This document shows, in pieces, positions 33,987 to 44,181 of a stretch of 64,000 nt of DNA. Where the stretch lies: positions 32,242-96,241 of the forward strand of contig JABGOQ010000085.1 of the NCBI GenBank assembly GCA_018645405.1. The letters are read 5' to 3'. Positions within the stretch are counted from its first letter, which is position 1. Each line of letters starts with the position of its first letter. Source of the stretch: Anaerolineae bacterium (GTDB taxonomy: Bacteria; Chloroflexota; Anaerolineae; Anaerolineales; Villigracilaceae). The position numbers and the translations under genes were made by a program. The notes under the pieces were generated by a model, which ran no database searches, was not told the origin of the DNA, and saw only the letters and a program-made list of their open reading frames with translations.

Positions 33987-34589
33987 GTGGACGAGGAAAA
34001 AACCTGGATCATCCAGGCGCAGCAAGGCAATGACGAAGCGTTTACCTATCTAGTAGAGACCTATCAGAAGCCGGTCTATAATTTATGCTACCGAATGCTC
34101 GGTGTGGCAGATTATGCTGAGGACGCGGCGCAGGAAAGTTTTCTGCGGGCGTATAAGAATTTGCATCGCTATGATATAAACCGTTCTTTTGCAACCTGGC
34201 TGCTTTCTATTGCCGCTCATTATTGTATAGACAAGACACGACGAAAAAAATTACCTACTTTCTCACTGCACGATGATGAAGGTACGCCTAGAGAATATAT
34301 TCCCGATTCTTCGGCAATACACCCGGAAAAAGCATTGATAGCTGGCGACCAGCGCGAAGAAATTCAGGAGTTGCTACTCTCGCTAGAAGAAATGGATCGG
34401 GCTGCGATTACGCTTCGGTATTGGCATGAGGCTTCAGAAGTGGAAATTGCTGAAACACTTGGCATAACTGTAAGTGCGGTGAAGAGCCGTTTATATCGTG
34501 CCCGCCGTAAACTTGGCGAAGTGCGACAAGCTGAAAATGAAAACCCATCCCTCTCGGAAAGGATGCCCTATGGATCACCAGCATTTTGA
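33987..34589 (+). CDS. ECF-type RNA polymerase sigma factor
   Basis: A 200-residue sigma70-family protein with region 2 (AYTYLVETYQKPVYNLCYRMLG, then AEDAAQESFLRAYKNLHRYD, near residues 20-70) and region 4 (ELLLSLEEMDRAAITLRYWHE, then EIAETLGITVSAVKSRLYRARRKL, near 125-180). It starts with GTG, preceded by AGGAGA. It ends 20 bases inside the next gene, which encodes its probable anti-sigma factor, so the two are translationally coupled. The stimulus is likely envelope stress. Confidence 0.9.
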   Translation: MDEEKTWIIQAQQGNDEAFTYLVETYQKPVYNLCYRMLGVADYAEDAAQESFLRAYKNLHRYDINRSFATWLLSIAAHYCIDKTRRKKLPTFSLHDDEGTPREYIPDSSAIHPEKALIAGDQREEIQELLLSLEEMDRAAITLRYWHEASEVEIAETLGITVSAVKSRLYRARRKLGEVRQAENENPSLSERMPYGSPAF

Positions 34590-35094
34590 AAAGAAACTGC
34601 TCAACGAAGAGCAAATGACTCCAGAAGAAAACCGAGCTTTGCAAAGCCATCTACACGATTGCGCCATTTGCTCGGCTCTGGCAGACGCAAATCTTGCCTT
34701 GGGCAACGTGACGATGGTCACCCCTGCCCCAGGGTTTACGAATCGCTTCACGGCAAGATTGGCGGCGCGTCGAAAAGCCCAGAAACGGAGATATTTTTAC
34801 GGAGGGCTGATCTTGCTCCTAAGCGGAACAGGGCTTTTGCTTTGGTTCAGTTTTCCAACGCTAAGTGTCTTCTTTTCCTCGCCCGTAACCTTGTTATCTA
34901 CATGGGCTTCTTTTATTGTTTCAACGATCTCTTTCTTGCGCGTTTTTAGCGAAGTTGGCAGAGTGCTCTTAAACGTTGCGACGGGATTTATCCCCACATC
35001 TACTTTGGGTTTTTCGCTGAGCCTATTTAGCATTTTGGGAATGCTCTTGATCGCTTCTTCGCAGAAACTTTTCCGTCAAATACAAAGGATTTAA
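34570..35094 (+). CDS. Zinc-type anti-sigma factor with membrane helices
   Basis: A 174-residue protein. The cytoplasmic part has the ZAS-like H-x3-C-x2-C motif (SHLHDCAICSALAD, about residues 28-40), followed by three transmembrane helices (about 78-98, 105-125, 150-168). Start at the ATG 34570 is supported by AAAGGAT and by the family start MDHQHFEKKLL. The 20-base overlap with the sigma gene suggests stoichiometric synthesis. It should hold the sigma factor at the membrane until a signal arrives. Confidence 0.8.
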   Translation: MDHQHFEKKLLNEEQMTPEENRALQSHLHDCAICSALADANLALGNVTMVTPAPGFTNRFTARLAARRKAQKRRYFYGGLILLLSGTGLLLWFSFPTLSVFFSSPVTLLSTWASFIVSTISFLRVFSEVGRVLLNVATGFIPTSTLGFSLSLFSILGMLLIASSQKLFRQIQRI

Positions 35095-35098
35095 TAAC

Positions 35099-35163
35099 TT
35101 AACCACGAAGGGCACGAAGAAAAGCTTTTTGTAGTCTTAGCAATCTTAGCGCCTTCGCGGTTC
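35099..35163. repeat. AACCACGAAG-family palindrome, copy 4
   Basis: TTAACCACGAAGGGCACGAAG left arm and CCTTCGCGGTT right arm around a 30-base loop. It lies directly after the anti-sigma stop codon, upstream of the bactofilin-like gene. Confidence 0.65.
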
Positions 35164-35217
35164 AAAAAACAAAGAAAAAATCAAAAAATACAGAACTAAG
35201 CTCCAAAGGATTTAAAA

Positions 35218-36243
35218 ATGAAAAAAACAATCAAAATACTCACCCTAATCATCACCCTCAGCCTGATTTTGCTGCCCACCCAAAGCGTGGCCGCTCAGGG
35301 GCTTGGCGATGGACCCGTTATTTTTGGCGGATCCTATACCCTTAAAAGTGGCGAAACCCTAACGAACGATATCCTTGTTTTTGGCGGCACAGTCATGATC
35401 GAAGAAGGTGCCGAAGTATATGGAGATATTGTTCTCTTTGGCGGCAGCCTGACGATTAACGGCGAAGTGAATGGAGAAGTTGCGCTCATCGGCGGAGCTG
35501 CCATCCTTGGCGAAGAGTCGCTTATCGACGGCGATCTGACCCTCATTAGCGCAACCTTGCACCGTGCAGATGGCGCAGAAGTGACCGGAGAAATATCCTA
35601 TAGCGTAGCGGGCGATAACGACGGTCAAATCGTCATCCCGCAAATCCCCGGCGTCCCAGAAATCCCCTTTGTGCAACAAGAACCGCTCGTCCTTTATAAT
35701 AATCCCCTTTGGGTTGCAGGCGGCGTTTTAGGGCGCTCTTTCGCGATGGCATTGCTCGCTATGCTCGTTGCCCTCTTCCTTGCCGAGCCAACAAAACGTG
35801 TCGGAGAAGCCATCACCGCGCAACCTGCCGTTGCGGGCGGATTGGGATTTCTGACCGTTATCTTTTCCCCCGTTGTAATTTTGGTTTTGATGATCACGGT
35901 TCTGCTCATCCCCGTGGGCGTGGTTGCGATCTTAGCTATTATGGCCGCCCTCCTTTACGGATGGATCGCCCTCGGATTTGAAGTTGGTGAGCGTTTCACA
36001 AAAATGATCAACCAAGAATGGCAGCTACCGTTAACCGCAGCCTTCGGCACCTGGCTGCTCACCATCATCACCGCAGCCTTCGACTTAATCCCCTGCATCG
36101 GATGGTTGGTGCCCTTCCTCATCACCACCCTCGCCCTCGGCGGCGTGATCATCTCACGCTTTGGCTCGCAGTCGGTGGTAAACACTGCCCCCGCTGTTTT
36201 AGATGCAACACCCATCCCGCCTGTGGATGGGGAAGAAAAATAA
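35218..36243 (+). CDS. Secreted bactofilin-like beta-helix and membrane protein
   Basis: A 341-residue protein. A signal peptide (residues 1-26, LLPTQSVAAQ) is followed by a Gly/Asp-rich beta-helix region (about 30-135; repeating units like DILVFGGTVMIEEGAEVYGDIV and SLTINGEVNGEVALIGG), similar to polymer-forming bactofilin domains but exported. Four to five transmembrane helices follow (about 165-300). It lies 123 bases after the ECF sigma/anti-sigma pair, so it may belong to that regulon, and ends in a strong terminator. The biological role is not known. Confidence 0.7.
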   Translation: MKKTIKILTLIITLSLILLPTQSVAAQGLGDGPVIFGGSYTLKSGETLTNDILVFGGTVMIEEGAEVYGDIVLFGGSLTINGEVNGEVALIGGAAILGEESLIDGDLTLISATLHRADGAEVTGEISYSVAGDNDGQIVIPQIPGVPEIPFVQQEPLVLYNNPLWVAGGVLGRSFAMALLAMLVALFLAEPTKRVGEAITAQPAVAGGLGFLTVIFSPVVILVLMITVLLIPVGVVAILAIMAALLYGWIALGFEVGERFTKMINQEWQLPLTAAFGTWLLTIITAAFDLIPCIGWLVPFLITTLALGGVIISRFGSQSVVNTAPAVLDATPIPPVDGEEK

Positions 36244-36283
36244 CCCCGCCCTCTTATCCCCCTTCAGGGACTGGAAGCAAAAG

Positions 36284-36320
36284 AGACCGAGTATTTTTGA
36301 TAAATACTCGGTCTTTTTTT
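36284..36320 (+). terminator. Rho-independent terminator after the bactofilin-like gene
   Basis: AGACCGAGTATTT (36284-36296) pairs with AAATACTCGGTCT (36302-36314), then seven T. Strong terminator for the ECF/bactofilin-like unit. Confidence 0.85.
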
Positions 36321-36403
36321 AAACTATTATCTCATCAGTTTTTTTATGACCTCCAATCAAAACTTCTAAATAAATTATTAATAAGCTTCTAATAAATACC
36401 TAA

Positions 36404-36428
36404 ATTGTCTGATATATAATCAGACAAT
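36404..36428. promoter_or_regulatory. Perfect 25-bp palindrome in the SDR promoter region (operator candidate)
   Basis: ATTGTCTGAT-ATATA-ATCAGACAAT has two perfect 10-bp arms around a 5-bp centre. It contains TATAAT at 36415-36420 and lies 28 bases before the SDR start codon. The size and symmetry fit a dimeric TetR-type repressor site overlapping a -10 element. No regulator gene is adjacent. Confidence 0.6.
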
Positions 36429-36456
36429 ACAAATTCAATTTTATAGGAGCCTCTTT

Positions 36457-37422
36457 ATGACCAATGCAACAAAAACTGTTTTGATTACTGGAGCAAATTC
36501 TGGCATAGGGCTAGAAGCCGCCGCTCAATTTGCTGAAGCTAATTATGGGACTGTTATTTTGGCATGTCGATCTTTAGCAAAAGCTGAAAGCGCACAGACC
36601 GCATTAGTCGATCATGTTGGCAAGGATGTTTTTGATATTATTGCGATTGATGTGGCAGAGAGAGAATCTGCTCAAATAGCAGCCGAAACTCTCAGCGCAC
36701 AGGATCGCCAGATTGATGTCTTAGTACTCAATGCAGGGATGAGCAGTGGAGATGACCCTGCCTACAATTCAGACGGGATCGAAATGACATTTGCGTCATC
36801 CTTGCTTGGGCATCACGTTCTAACAATGAGCCTGTTGAATAACAAGAAATTATCAGCAGATGCGCATATCATCATAGCAGGTTCAGAAGGTGCGCGTGGC
36901 GATATGCCAATGATGACCGTACCTGATTTCAATGATTTTGCAGATACTCATTTTGATGGTGATCTGGAAGCAATGCATCATGCCATTTGGAAGATTCAGC
37001 CCCCTTATCAATATCAAACCATGAACACTTATGTGACAGGAAAAGTATATGTCGCCTGGTGGGCTGCTGCATTGGCATCAAAGCTACCGGCCGGGATGAC
37101 AGTTAACGCTGTTTCACCAGGCAGTGTACCTAATACAAATTTTCTGCGCCACCAGGGTTGGCTGATGCGTAACCTGATGGCACCAATGATGAAGTTGATA
37201 CCCAAAAGTATGGGGATGGCCGCATCTGTTGAAGATGCTGCCCGTCGTTATTTGGATGCAAGCAGTTTCACCGCAGATCTCAGTGGGCAATTCTTCGCTT
37301 CCGCACCTGGAAAAATGGTCGGCACACTGGAAAGACAAAGTATGCCTCACTTCCTCGACGAGAAAAATCAACAAGCAAGTTGGAATATGTTGACCCAACT
37401 CAGTCAAATCTCGTTAAACTAG
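36457..37422 (+). CDS. Short-chain dehydrogenase/reductase
   Basis: A 321-residue NAD(P)-dependent SDR. The nucleotide-binding motif TGANSGIGLEA is at residues 11-21, NAG at about 94-96, and the catalytic Tyr-x3-Lys in NTYVTGKVYVAWW (about 190-202). A Ser upstream (AGSEGARGD) may complete the triad. After the SDR core there is a C-terminal extension with SQFFASAPGKMVGTLE. The substrate is unknown; protochlorophyllide-reductase-like or retinol-dehydrogenase-like SDRs have this length. It is a single-gene unit between a palindromic operator candidate and a terminator. Confidence 0.88.
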   Translation: MTNATKTVLITGANSGIGLEAAAQFAEANYGTVILACRSLAKAESAQTALVDHVGKDVFDIIAIDVAERESAQIAAETLSAQDRQIDVLVLNAGMSSGDDPAYNSDGIEMTFASSLLGHHVLTMSLLNNKKLSADAHIIIAGSEGARGDMPMMTVPDFNDFADTHFDGDLEAMHHAIWKIQPPYQYQTMNTYVTGKVYVAWWAAALASKLPAGMTVNAVSPGSVPNTNFLRHQGWLMRNLMAPMMKLIPKSMGMAASVEDAARRYLDASSFTADLSGQFFASAPGKMVGTLERQSMPHFLDEKNQQASWNMLTQLSQISLN

Positions 37423-37442
37423 CTGAGTTTTCAATAGATCAT

Positions 37443-37489
37443 AAAAAAAAGGAGAAACATATTTCTAAAGTATGTTTCTCCTTTTTTTT
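37443..37489 (+). terminator. Strong terminator after the SDR gene
   Basis: 19-bp stem, AAAAAAAAGGAGAAACATA (37443-37461) pairing with TATGTTTCTCCTTTTTTTT (37471-37489), with T-runs on both strands. Confidence 0.85.
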
Positions 37490-37525
37490 GGTTGGTAATG
37501 AAGACAATTCTACAAGATTAAACTA

Positions 37526-37575
37526 TCAAAACGCAAAAGACGCCAAGTTTTTAATCTTGGCGTCTTGGCGGTTCA
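37526..37575. repeat. AACGCAAAAGACGCCAAG palindrome, variant copy 5
   Basis: TCAAAACGCAAAAGACGCCAAG left arm and CTTGGCGTCTTGGCGGTT right arm, related in plan to the ACCACGAAG family. It lies between the SDR terminator and the GT4 gene, which converge. Confidence 0.6.
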
Positions 37576-37615
37576 AAAATATATTTCGATACTTTTCACA
37601 ATTCCCAAATATCGC

Positions 37616-38737
37616 CTAAAGAAAACCCTCCAAACAACTTTCATACTCACTGACTATTTCCTCCAAAGAAAAAACTTCTGCATGAGTACGGCTTGCTTCA
37701 CGATAAGAGCGTAGTTTCTCAGGATTTGTCAATAAATAGCGTAAGTGTTTCTCATAATCATCTCTGTTGTCGATCAAAAAGCCATTCTCGCCCTCCTTGA
37801 CCAAATCCATGAAGCCACCGATATTGCTGACGACCATCGCCAATCCCATTGCGAGGGCTTGAACGCCAACAACGGGCAACCCCTCCGAGAGAGAGGGCAT
37901 GAAGAGAATATCAGATTTGCCGAAATTTTCTATCACTTCTTCGGGGGTGATCCAACCGGGGAGGATAAATCGATCTTGAAGGTTATGATGGGCTATTTCA
38001 TTTTCTACATCTTCACGCAGAGGGCCATCGCCGAGAAGGACACAATCCCAGGGGAGGTCTTTTAATCTAGCCAGCGTTTTTATAATTTCTAAGGGGTTTT
38101 TCTGCTTCATCAATCGCCCTGCAAAAGTGATGCGTGGCGGGGATTGAAGTTTTATTTCACCGGGGTCATTTTCTTTTATATCTATGCCGTTATGAATGAC
38201 GTCAATTTCTACGGGGTAATGCTTGAGAGCAAGTTGGCGGGTAAATTCACTCACTGCAACTACTTTTGATGCATCTTGCCAGATTGGTTTTGTAAAAGGG
38301 AAGACCCAGCGAAACCATTTCCCTGTTTTTTCTGGCGCGCCACCGGGTACGTCGCCAAGGTGAGCGGTAAGCAGATAAGGGATATTTTTCAGCCGTGATA
38401 ATGCCCAAGCCAAGACTCCGGTTGGGACGGCGAAGTGGACGTGAATTGCCTCGGGTCGCCAGATGTTGATTAAACGGAGGCCATCCCAAAATCCAGAAAA
38501 GATATACGCGCCCATCGTCAGGAATCCTGCTCGGAATGCCTCCCGTCTCAAAGATGGCACACGGATGACCTTAATCCCCCCATCTAAATATTCTTCTTTT
38601 GGCAATCCTCTAAGATGGGATGTGATGATGACGATTTCATGTCCCCGTTGAGCAAGTTTTTCAGCAATATCTTGCGCAATCCGCCCACCACCCCCACCGA
38701 CTGGAGGTAATTCATAAGTCAGGAGAAGGATACGCAT
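37616..38737 (-). CDS. Glycosyltransferase family 4
   Basis: A 373-residue GT-B enzyme. The N-terminal domain starts MRILLLTYELPPVGGGGGRIA. The donor domain has RITFAGRLMKQKNPLEIIK and the E-x7-E type region in SDILFMPSLSEGLPVVGVQALAMG. It probably transfers a hexose or other nucleotide-activated sugar during surface glycan assembly. The start ATG overlaps the stop of the GT2 gene by one base (TAATG). It is the last gene of the glycan operon. Confidence 0.88.
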   Translation of the reverse strand: MRILLLTYELPPVGGGGGRIAQDIAEKLAQRGHEIVIITSHLRGLPKEEYLDGGIKVIRVPSLRREAFRAGFLTMGAYIFSGFWDGLRLINIWRPEAIHVHFAVPTGVLAWALSRLKNIPYLLTAHLGDVPGGAPEKTGKWFRWVFPFTKPIWQDASKVVAVSEFTRQLALKHYPVEIDVIHNGIDIKENDPGEIKLQSPPRITFAGRLMKQKNPLEIIKTLARLKDLPWDCVLLGDGPLREDVENEIAHHNLQDRFILPGWITPEEVIENFGKSDILFMPSLSEGLPVVGVQALAMGLAMVVSNIGGFMDLVKEGENGFLIDNRDDYEKHLRYLLTNPEKLRSYREASRTHAEVFSLEEIVSEYESCLEGFL

Positions 38738-39684
38738 TATTTGATATTGATGGTTTCGCGAAGGGTATAAGTGGGTTTACGCTGGGATTCGTAATAGGTG
38801 CGGACTTGCAACTCGGCGATTAACCCCATCAGAATCGATTGGAAGCCGAGAATGAAAAACATCGCAGAAATTTGAAAGAGTGGGGAGCCAAAAACCGAGA
38901 TGTTAAAGAATATACGGCGGATAGCTAAAAAAATCAAAAGAGCCGTGCTGATGGCAATGATGCCAAAGCCTGCGCCACCAAAAAGGTAGATGGGTTTTGC
39001 GGAATAGTCGAGAAGAAATTTGACAGTAAAGAGATCTAGGAGGACTTTTAGCGTGCGATTTAGCCCATATTTTGTTTCTCCAAAACGACGCGGGTGATGG
39101 TTTACGGGGACTTCGATGATTTTTGCGCCAACTGAATGAGCAAAAACAGGGATAAAACGGTGCATTTCCCCATAAAGTTTAAAGCCTGTAAGAACTTCGC
39201 GCCGATAGACTTTAAGGGTACAGCCATAATCATGAAGCTCTACGCCCGTGACACGAGAAATCAATCCATTTGCCATGCGCGAGGGGAGGGTGCGGGTGAT
39301 GAAGGTATCTTTGCGTTTAACACGCCAACCACTGACAACATCGTAGCCTTCATCCAGCTTCTCAAGCATCATCGGAATATCGGCAGGGTCGTTTTGGAGA
39401 TCGGCGTCAAGCAGGACGATGATCTCACCTGACGCATGGTCAATGCCTGCCGCCATCGCGGCAGTTTGTCCAAAATTACGCCGAAAGGCAACCACGCGGA
39501 TGTGTTCGGGATCTTTCTCAGCAAGCGTTTTTAAGACATTAAGGCTTTGGTCACTACTCCCGTCATCAACGAGGATTACTTCCCATGTGCGGGGAAGAGA
39601 ATCAAGAGCTTTGTGAATTGCATCAAAAAGAAGGGGGAGACTTTCTTCTTCGTTATAAACGGGAATTACAAGGGAAAGATACAT
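38737..39684 (-). CDS. GT2 glycosyltransferase of the polyprenyl-phosphate type
   Basis: A 315-residue GT-A enzyme with the DPM1/ArnC-like layout. It starts YLSLVIPVYNEEESLPLLF; the nucleotide-binding VDDGSSDQS and metal-binding LLDADLQNDPADIP are present (near residues 40 and 95). Two C-terminal transmembrane helices lie at about 232-255 and 268-290. This family makes lipid-linked sugar donors for GT-C enzymes such as the ArnT-like protein encoded directly upstream. Both neighbours overlap it by one base. Confidence 0.88.
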   Translation of the reverse strand: MYLSLVIPVYNEEESLPLLFDAIHKALDSLPRTWEVILVDDGSSDQSLNVLKTLAEKDPEHIRVVAFRRNFGQTAAMAAGIDHASGEIIVLLDADLQNDPADIPMMLEKLDEGYDVVSGWRVKRKDTFITRTLPSRMANGLISRVTGVELHDYGCTLKVYRREVLTGFKLYGEMHRFIPVFAHSVGAKIIEVPVNHHPRRFGETKYGLNRTLKVLLDLFTVKFLLDYSAKPIYLFGGAGFGIIAISTALLIFLAIRRIFFNISVFGSPLFQISAMFFILGFQSILMGLIAELQVRTYYESQRKPTYTLRETINIK

Positions 39685-41543
39685 TATTTTCTCCTGAAAA
39701 TACGCAAGAAAGAATTTGGGTTGTTTTCAAGCAAGGTGGTTGAACGGGGGAATTCTTCAAACTGAGATGGTGCAAGGAAAGTATCCCATTCACCCGTATA
39801 TAAATAATTAATGACGACAATATATTCGGCTTCTGATTTCCATTGCAGATCAAGTTCGGCGTTCCAAAATCCTAGTCTAAGCAAAGTGTCTGGATCGCCA
39901 TCAATTCTATAGTTATTATATGCGTTAAGTTGAGAAGGGTAGATTTCTACACCACCAGGAATGTATAAAAGCGGGAGTAAAGAGTTACTTCCCTTCCAAT
40001 AGACAGTGCTTCCTGTAGGGATATACTGAGCAAGGTAATTTCCGGCTTCCTCGTAGGAAGAAATAATATCGTTTTGGTAGTAATCTGGCTTGCGTTCGTT
40101 GCCTATAATTAGAGGAGAGACCGTAAAGGAGAAAATGAGAAACGAGATAATGGTTAAGTAGCCCAAATTAAAGTTCTTCTTACGCAGTAGGGTGTATTGC
40201 AAGGTAATGACTGTTATCAAAAAAATTACCCCTACAGAAAACCCCGCAGCGGTGGATGCGTATTGGCTGGCAACATTATGACGATATTGGAATTTATTTG
40301 ATAGCAAAGCCATCAAATCAGTACTTCCTGATAAGATGCGACCTTCTTTCATGCGCGGGACTTGCAATGATAGGAGTGTATCTCCCATATCTTCAAAAGC
40401 TGAGTATCCAACACCCGACATAATGACTAGAATAAGTAAAATTAAGAAAGGATAAAAATACTTGGAGATTTCTTTTTTCCATGACGATGCTGAAATAACA
40501 ACTAAAAAGATGCCGCTCATACTAAAAAACCCAAAATATGATGGTAGGCAATAAATACAATAATTTTTCCCTAAACTCGCCCAAGCGTGCATTGCAAATA
40601 AAACAAGAAATAAGCTCACCAAGAAAACAGAATCACGGTACTTTTCTTTACTTTTCCAGTTTCTCACACCTCCTGCCCACAAAAAAATAGAGGTCATTAC
40701 CCCTATTAGTGTAGTGAGTTGGAAGCGGAAGGTGCGAAAAAGAGACAGAACGCGGGCTGATGCAGGATAAACAAAAAAATGACGTACGCCAACATCAGCA
40801 TTTTCAGACATATTGTACAAAGATTTTAGATAAAGCGATATTTTATTTGGCATCCAGGGGGCCCAAAGTTGCATAATTTCAGGCCACCAATATAGGTGTC
40901 CGAGAATGACTACAATGATTCCTGAAAAAAAAGCCCATAGACCAGCTTTCCGTCCATATTGCCAAAAAATATAGATGATGAGGATGGGCAAAACCAAGAC
41001 CATATTTTGACGTGTTAGCACGATTAAGCCAGCAAATGCGGCACTTAAGGAAAGTTGCCAAACTGGACGATCTCCACCCAAGGAAAGAGCAAGTACTCCT
41101 ACCAGCATTAGAGCTATCAATCCCTGCGATAAGGCTGGGCTATATAATTTACTTAGAGCGGGCGTAAAAACAAAAAGCCATACTACTGCTGTCCCCCATA
41201 TTTTTCCTCCTAATCTGCGAGCTGTATACCATACTCCAAGCAGAATTAGGAAACCCACTAAAACCCCAAAATATCTTGCAGGGCGCAACCCTGGACCAAA
41301 CCAAGCCTGAATATAGCCGGGAATTAGAAAAGCAAAGGGAGCCTTGTTTGTCCAAACCCCATAGGGTTGAAAAGGACGGTATACACCTGTAGCAAAAAGA
41401 TAGCCTTTATAGATATATGCGCTTTCATCTAAACGAGAGAGAGTTGTATGCGCGTAAATCCATAATTGGCTAAAATAAAGTATCCCTCCGAGAAGGGATA
41501 CTAAATCCTCTTTTTCAATTCGATCAGGTTTCTTTTTCAACAT
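39684..41543 (-). CDS. GT-C (GT39/ArnT-like) membrane glycosyltransferase
   Basis: A 619-residue protein with about 11-12 transmembrane helices. The first external loop carries RLDESAYIYKGY, an acidic motif like the Asp-Glu of protein O-mannosyltransferases and ArnT, followed by GVWTNKAPFAFLIPGY. The C-terminal 110 residues are soluble. It probably uses the lipid-linked sugar made by the adjacent GT2 enzyme to glycosylate an exported acceptor. The start is 8 bases after gmd. Confidence 0.75.
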   Translation of the reverse strand: MLKKKPDRIEKEDLVSLLGGILYFSQLWIYAHTTLSRLDESAYIYKGYLFATGVYRPFQPYGVWTNKAPFAFLIPGYIQAWFGPGLRPARYFGVLVGFLILLGVWYTARRLGGKIWGTAVVWLFVFTPALSKLYSPALSQGLIALMLVGVLALSLGGDRPVWQLSLSAAFAGLIVLTRQNMVLVLPILIIYIFWQYGRKAGLWAFFSGIIVVILGHLYWWPEIMQLWAPWMPNKISLYLKSLYNMSENADVGVRHFFVYPASARVLSLFRTFRFQLTTLIGVMTSIFLWAGGVRNWKSKEKYRDSVFLVSLFLVLFAMHAWASLGKNYCIYCLPSYFGFFSMSGIFLVVISASSWKKEISKYFYPFLILLILVIMSGVGYSAFEDMGDTLLSLQVPRMKEGRILSGSTDLMALLSNKFQYRHNVASQYASTAAGFSVGVIFLITVITLQYTLLRKKNFNLGYLTIISFLIFSFTVSPLIIGNERKPDYYQNDIISSYEEAGNYLAQYIPTGSTVYWKGSNSLLPLLYIPGGVEIYPSQLNAYNNYRIDGDPDTLLRLGFWNAELDLQWKSEAEYIVVINYLYTGEWDTFLAPSQFEEFPRSTTLLENNPNSFLRIFRRK

Positions 41544-41551
41544 TCTGATTA

Positions 41552-42511
<960 letters not shown>

Positions 42512-42539
42512 TTAATCTCCTTAATTTTAAGCGTAGGCA

Positions 42540-44093
42540 TTATAACGCTTTTTTTCTATCTTGGATGATGCCAATCATCACGATAATTACACTGAGAGAT
42601 AATATCCACGCAACCATTGCGCCAAAGGATAAGGTGCCGAAGCGGACGTAATATCGGCTTGCGTACCATTGAGTAAAGAATGCCAGAAAAATAGCTTCTA
42701 CCGTTAAAAGACGCGGCAACCAGGCATCTCGGCGTTCCCTAAACGTGACCCATGCCCTCGCGGTAAAAAGTGCTTGCAGGGCCAAAAAGATGACTCGATA
42801 ACGTGGATTATCCCATTGATCGCCGCCAGCGCGGAGGGATGCGAGGATGATCCAGGTAAGGCAAGCAAGCCCAAACCACGTCCAGATTCGGCGGGCTTGG
42901 GGCGAATCCAATTTGGGGATGGCGATAAAGCCATATAGAAGAATCGGGGCAAGTAGATACCATCCCAAAGCCCGCATTATCCCTAAAAATTTCCAGATAT
43001 ATGTTGTTGGCTCAATAATCGCGGCGGGGAGGACGGGTTGCGTTAGCCCGTAGGCGGTGACGAAAGGGATGTGGATACTTGCAGGCATTTCTTCAAAGAG
43101 TTTCTGCACCCAGCCTGAGCCACGTTCGAGTTGGTACATATCCCAGAGGATAGCTCTTTGTGTCCATTCAACGATGGCTCCAAGGGGAGAAGCAGAATCT
43201 AATTTTGTGGTGCTTAAGGCAGAGGAAAGCAAAAAGAGAGAAAGAAGGATAAGCGTGATGACAATGATGATTTGCTTGGTGGAAATACGGCTTAATTCGT
43301 TATTAATAAGGGCGTAAACACTCAGAAAGATAAGTTGAAAAATGGCGATGGCTGGGGAGATAAGGAGCATTGCGAGAAAACCAAGGCCTAAGCCCCATTG
43401 TGCTGGATGGTACTTTTTATCTCTCTGCCAGGCAAGAAATGCCCATAATGTGATGGCAACAAGAGTAATCAAAAATGGCTCGCGCATTTGGGAGCTGCCC
43501 ATGAGGATGCTTTCGGGATAGAGGGCAAAAATCCACACTGCGGGGAGAGCAAGTTTTTCGCTACCAAGTTCTTTGGCTGCCATCCAAAAGAAAGGGATGC
43601 CGAGTGCGGCAACCAAAGCAGAGAAAAGAGCAATGATCAATGGGCAATGAGCATCAGGGGAGAGATAACGATATACACCTGCGCTAAAGGCGAGCAAACC
43701 GCCATATTGGTCAGTATGGTCTTTTTGGCTAAAGGCAGAGAGGAGGGGGGCATCGCTTTGAGCTAAATCGTAGGCAGCGGTGTCGCGTCTGAAAGCATCG
43801 TAGAAGACATATCCCGCTTGTTGTTGTTCGCTGTCTTGGTAGCCGTTAATAGGTAAAAATACTTGCAGGGCAACTGCGGAAGTAAGGCGTAAAAGTAGCG
43901 CAAGCGTAATAACCCAGAGTAGTTTTTGGGATTTTCCTGCCCAACGCCAGAGAGCGAAAAGTGCGCTTAGGCCGAGAAAGAAAATCAACGCGGCAGAAAG
44001 CCATGATGCAAAATAATTACCCGATTCAAAGAAAGCAAAGAGAGCAGCAAGAATTATGCTGATGGGAAGGATAATTTTAATTTTAGTAAACAC
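42540..44093 (-). CDS. Polytopic membrane protein, GT-C-like
   Basis: A 517-residue protein with about 11-12 transmembrane helices. The first external loop, QDSEQQQAGYVFYDAFRRDTAAYDLAQSD, is acidic and resembles the catalytic loop of GT-C or polymerase proteins, but I see no diagnostic motif. It heads the glycan operon and lies 28 bases before gmd. It could be a GT-C transferase or an oligosaccharide polymerase. Confidence 0.6.
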   Translation of the reverse strand: MFTKIKIILPISIILAALFAFFESGNYFASWLSAALIFFLGLSALFALWRWAGKSQKLLWVITLALLLRLTSAVALQVFLPINGYQDSEQQQAGYVFYDAFRRDTAAYDLAQSDAPLLSAFSQKDHTDQYGGLLAFSAGVYRYLSPDAHCPLIIALFSALVAALGIPFFWMAAKELGSEKLALPAVWIFALYPESILMGSSQMREPFLITLVAITLWAFLAWQRDKKYHPAQWGLGLGFLAMLLISPAIAIFQLIFLSVYALINNELSRISTKQIIIVITLILLSLFLLSSALSTTKLDSASPLGAIVEWTQRAILWDMYQLERGSGWVQKLFEEMPASIHIPFVTAYGLTQPVLPAAIIEPTTYIWKFLGIMRALGWYLLAPILLYGFIAIPKLDSPQARRIWTWFGLACLTWIILASLRAGGDQWDNPRYRVIFLALQALFTARAWVTFRERRDAWLPRLLTVEAIFLAFFTQWYASRYYVRFGTLSFGAMVAWILSLSVIIVMIGIIQDRKKAL

Positions 44094-44181
44094 AGAGGGT
44101 ATTGTACTGTAAAACGTGAAGGCATCCTATGCCTCTTCATTGAGGGATGATGTGATTCGTGAAGAAGAGGGAAGGTAGTTT

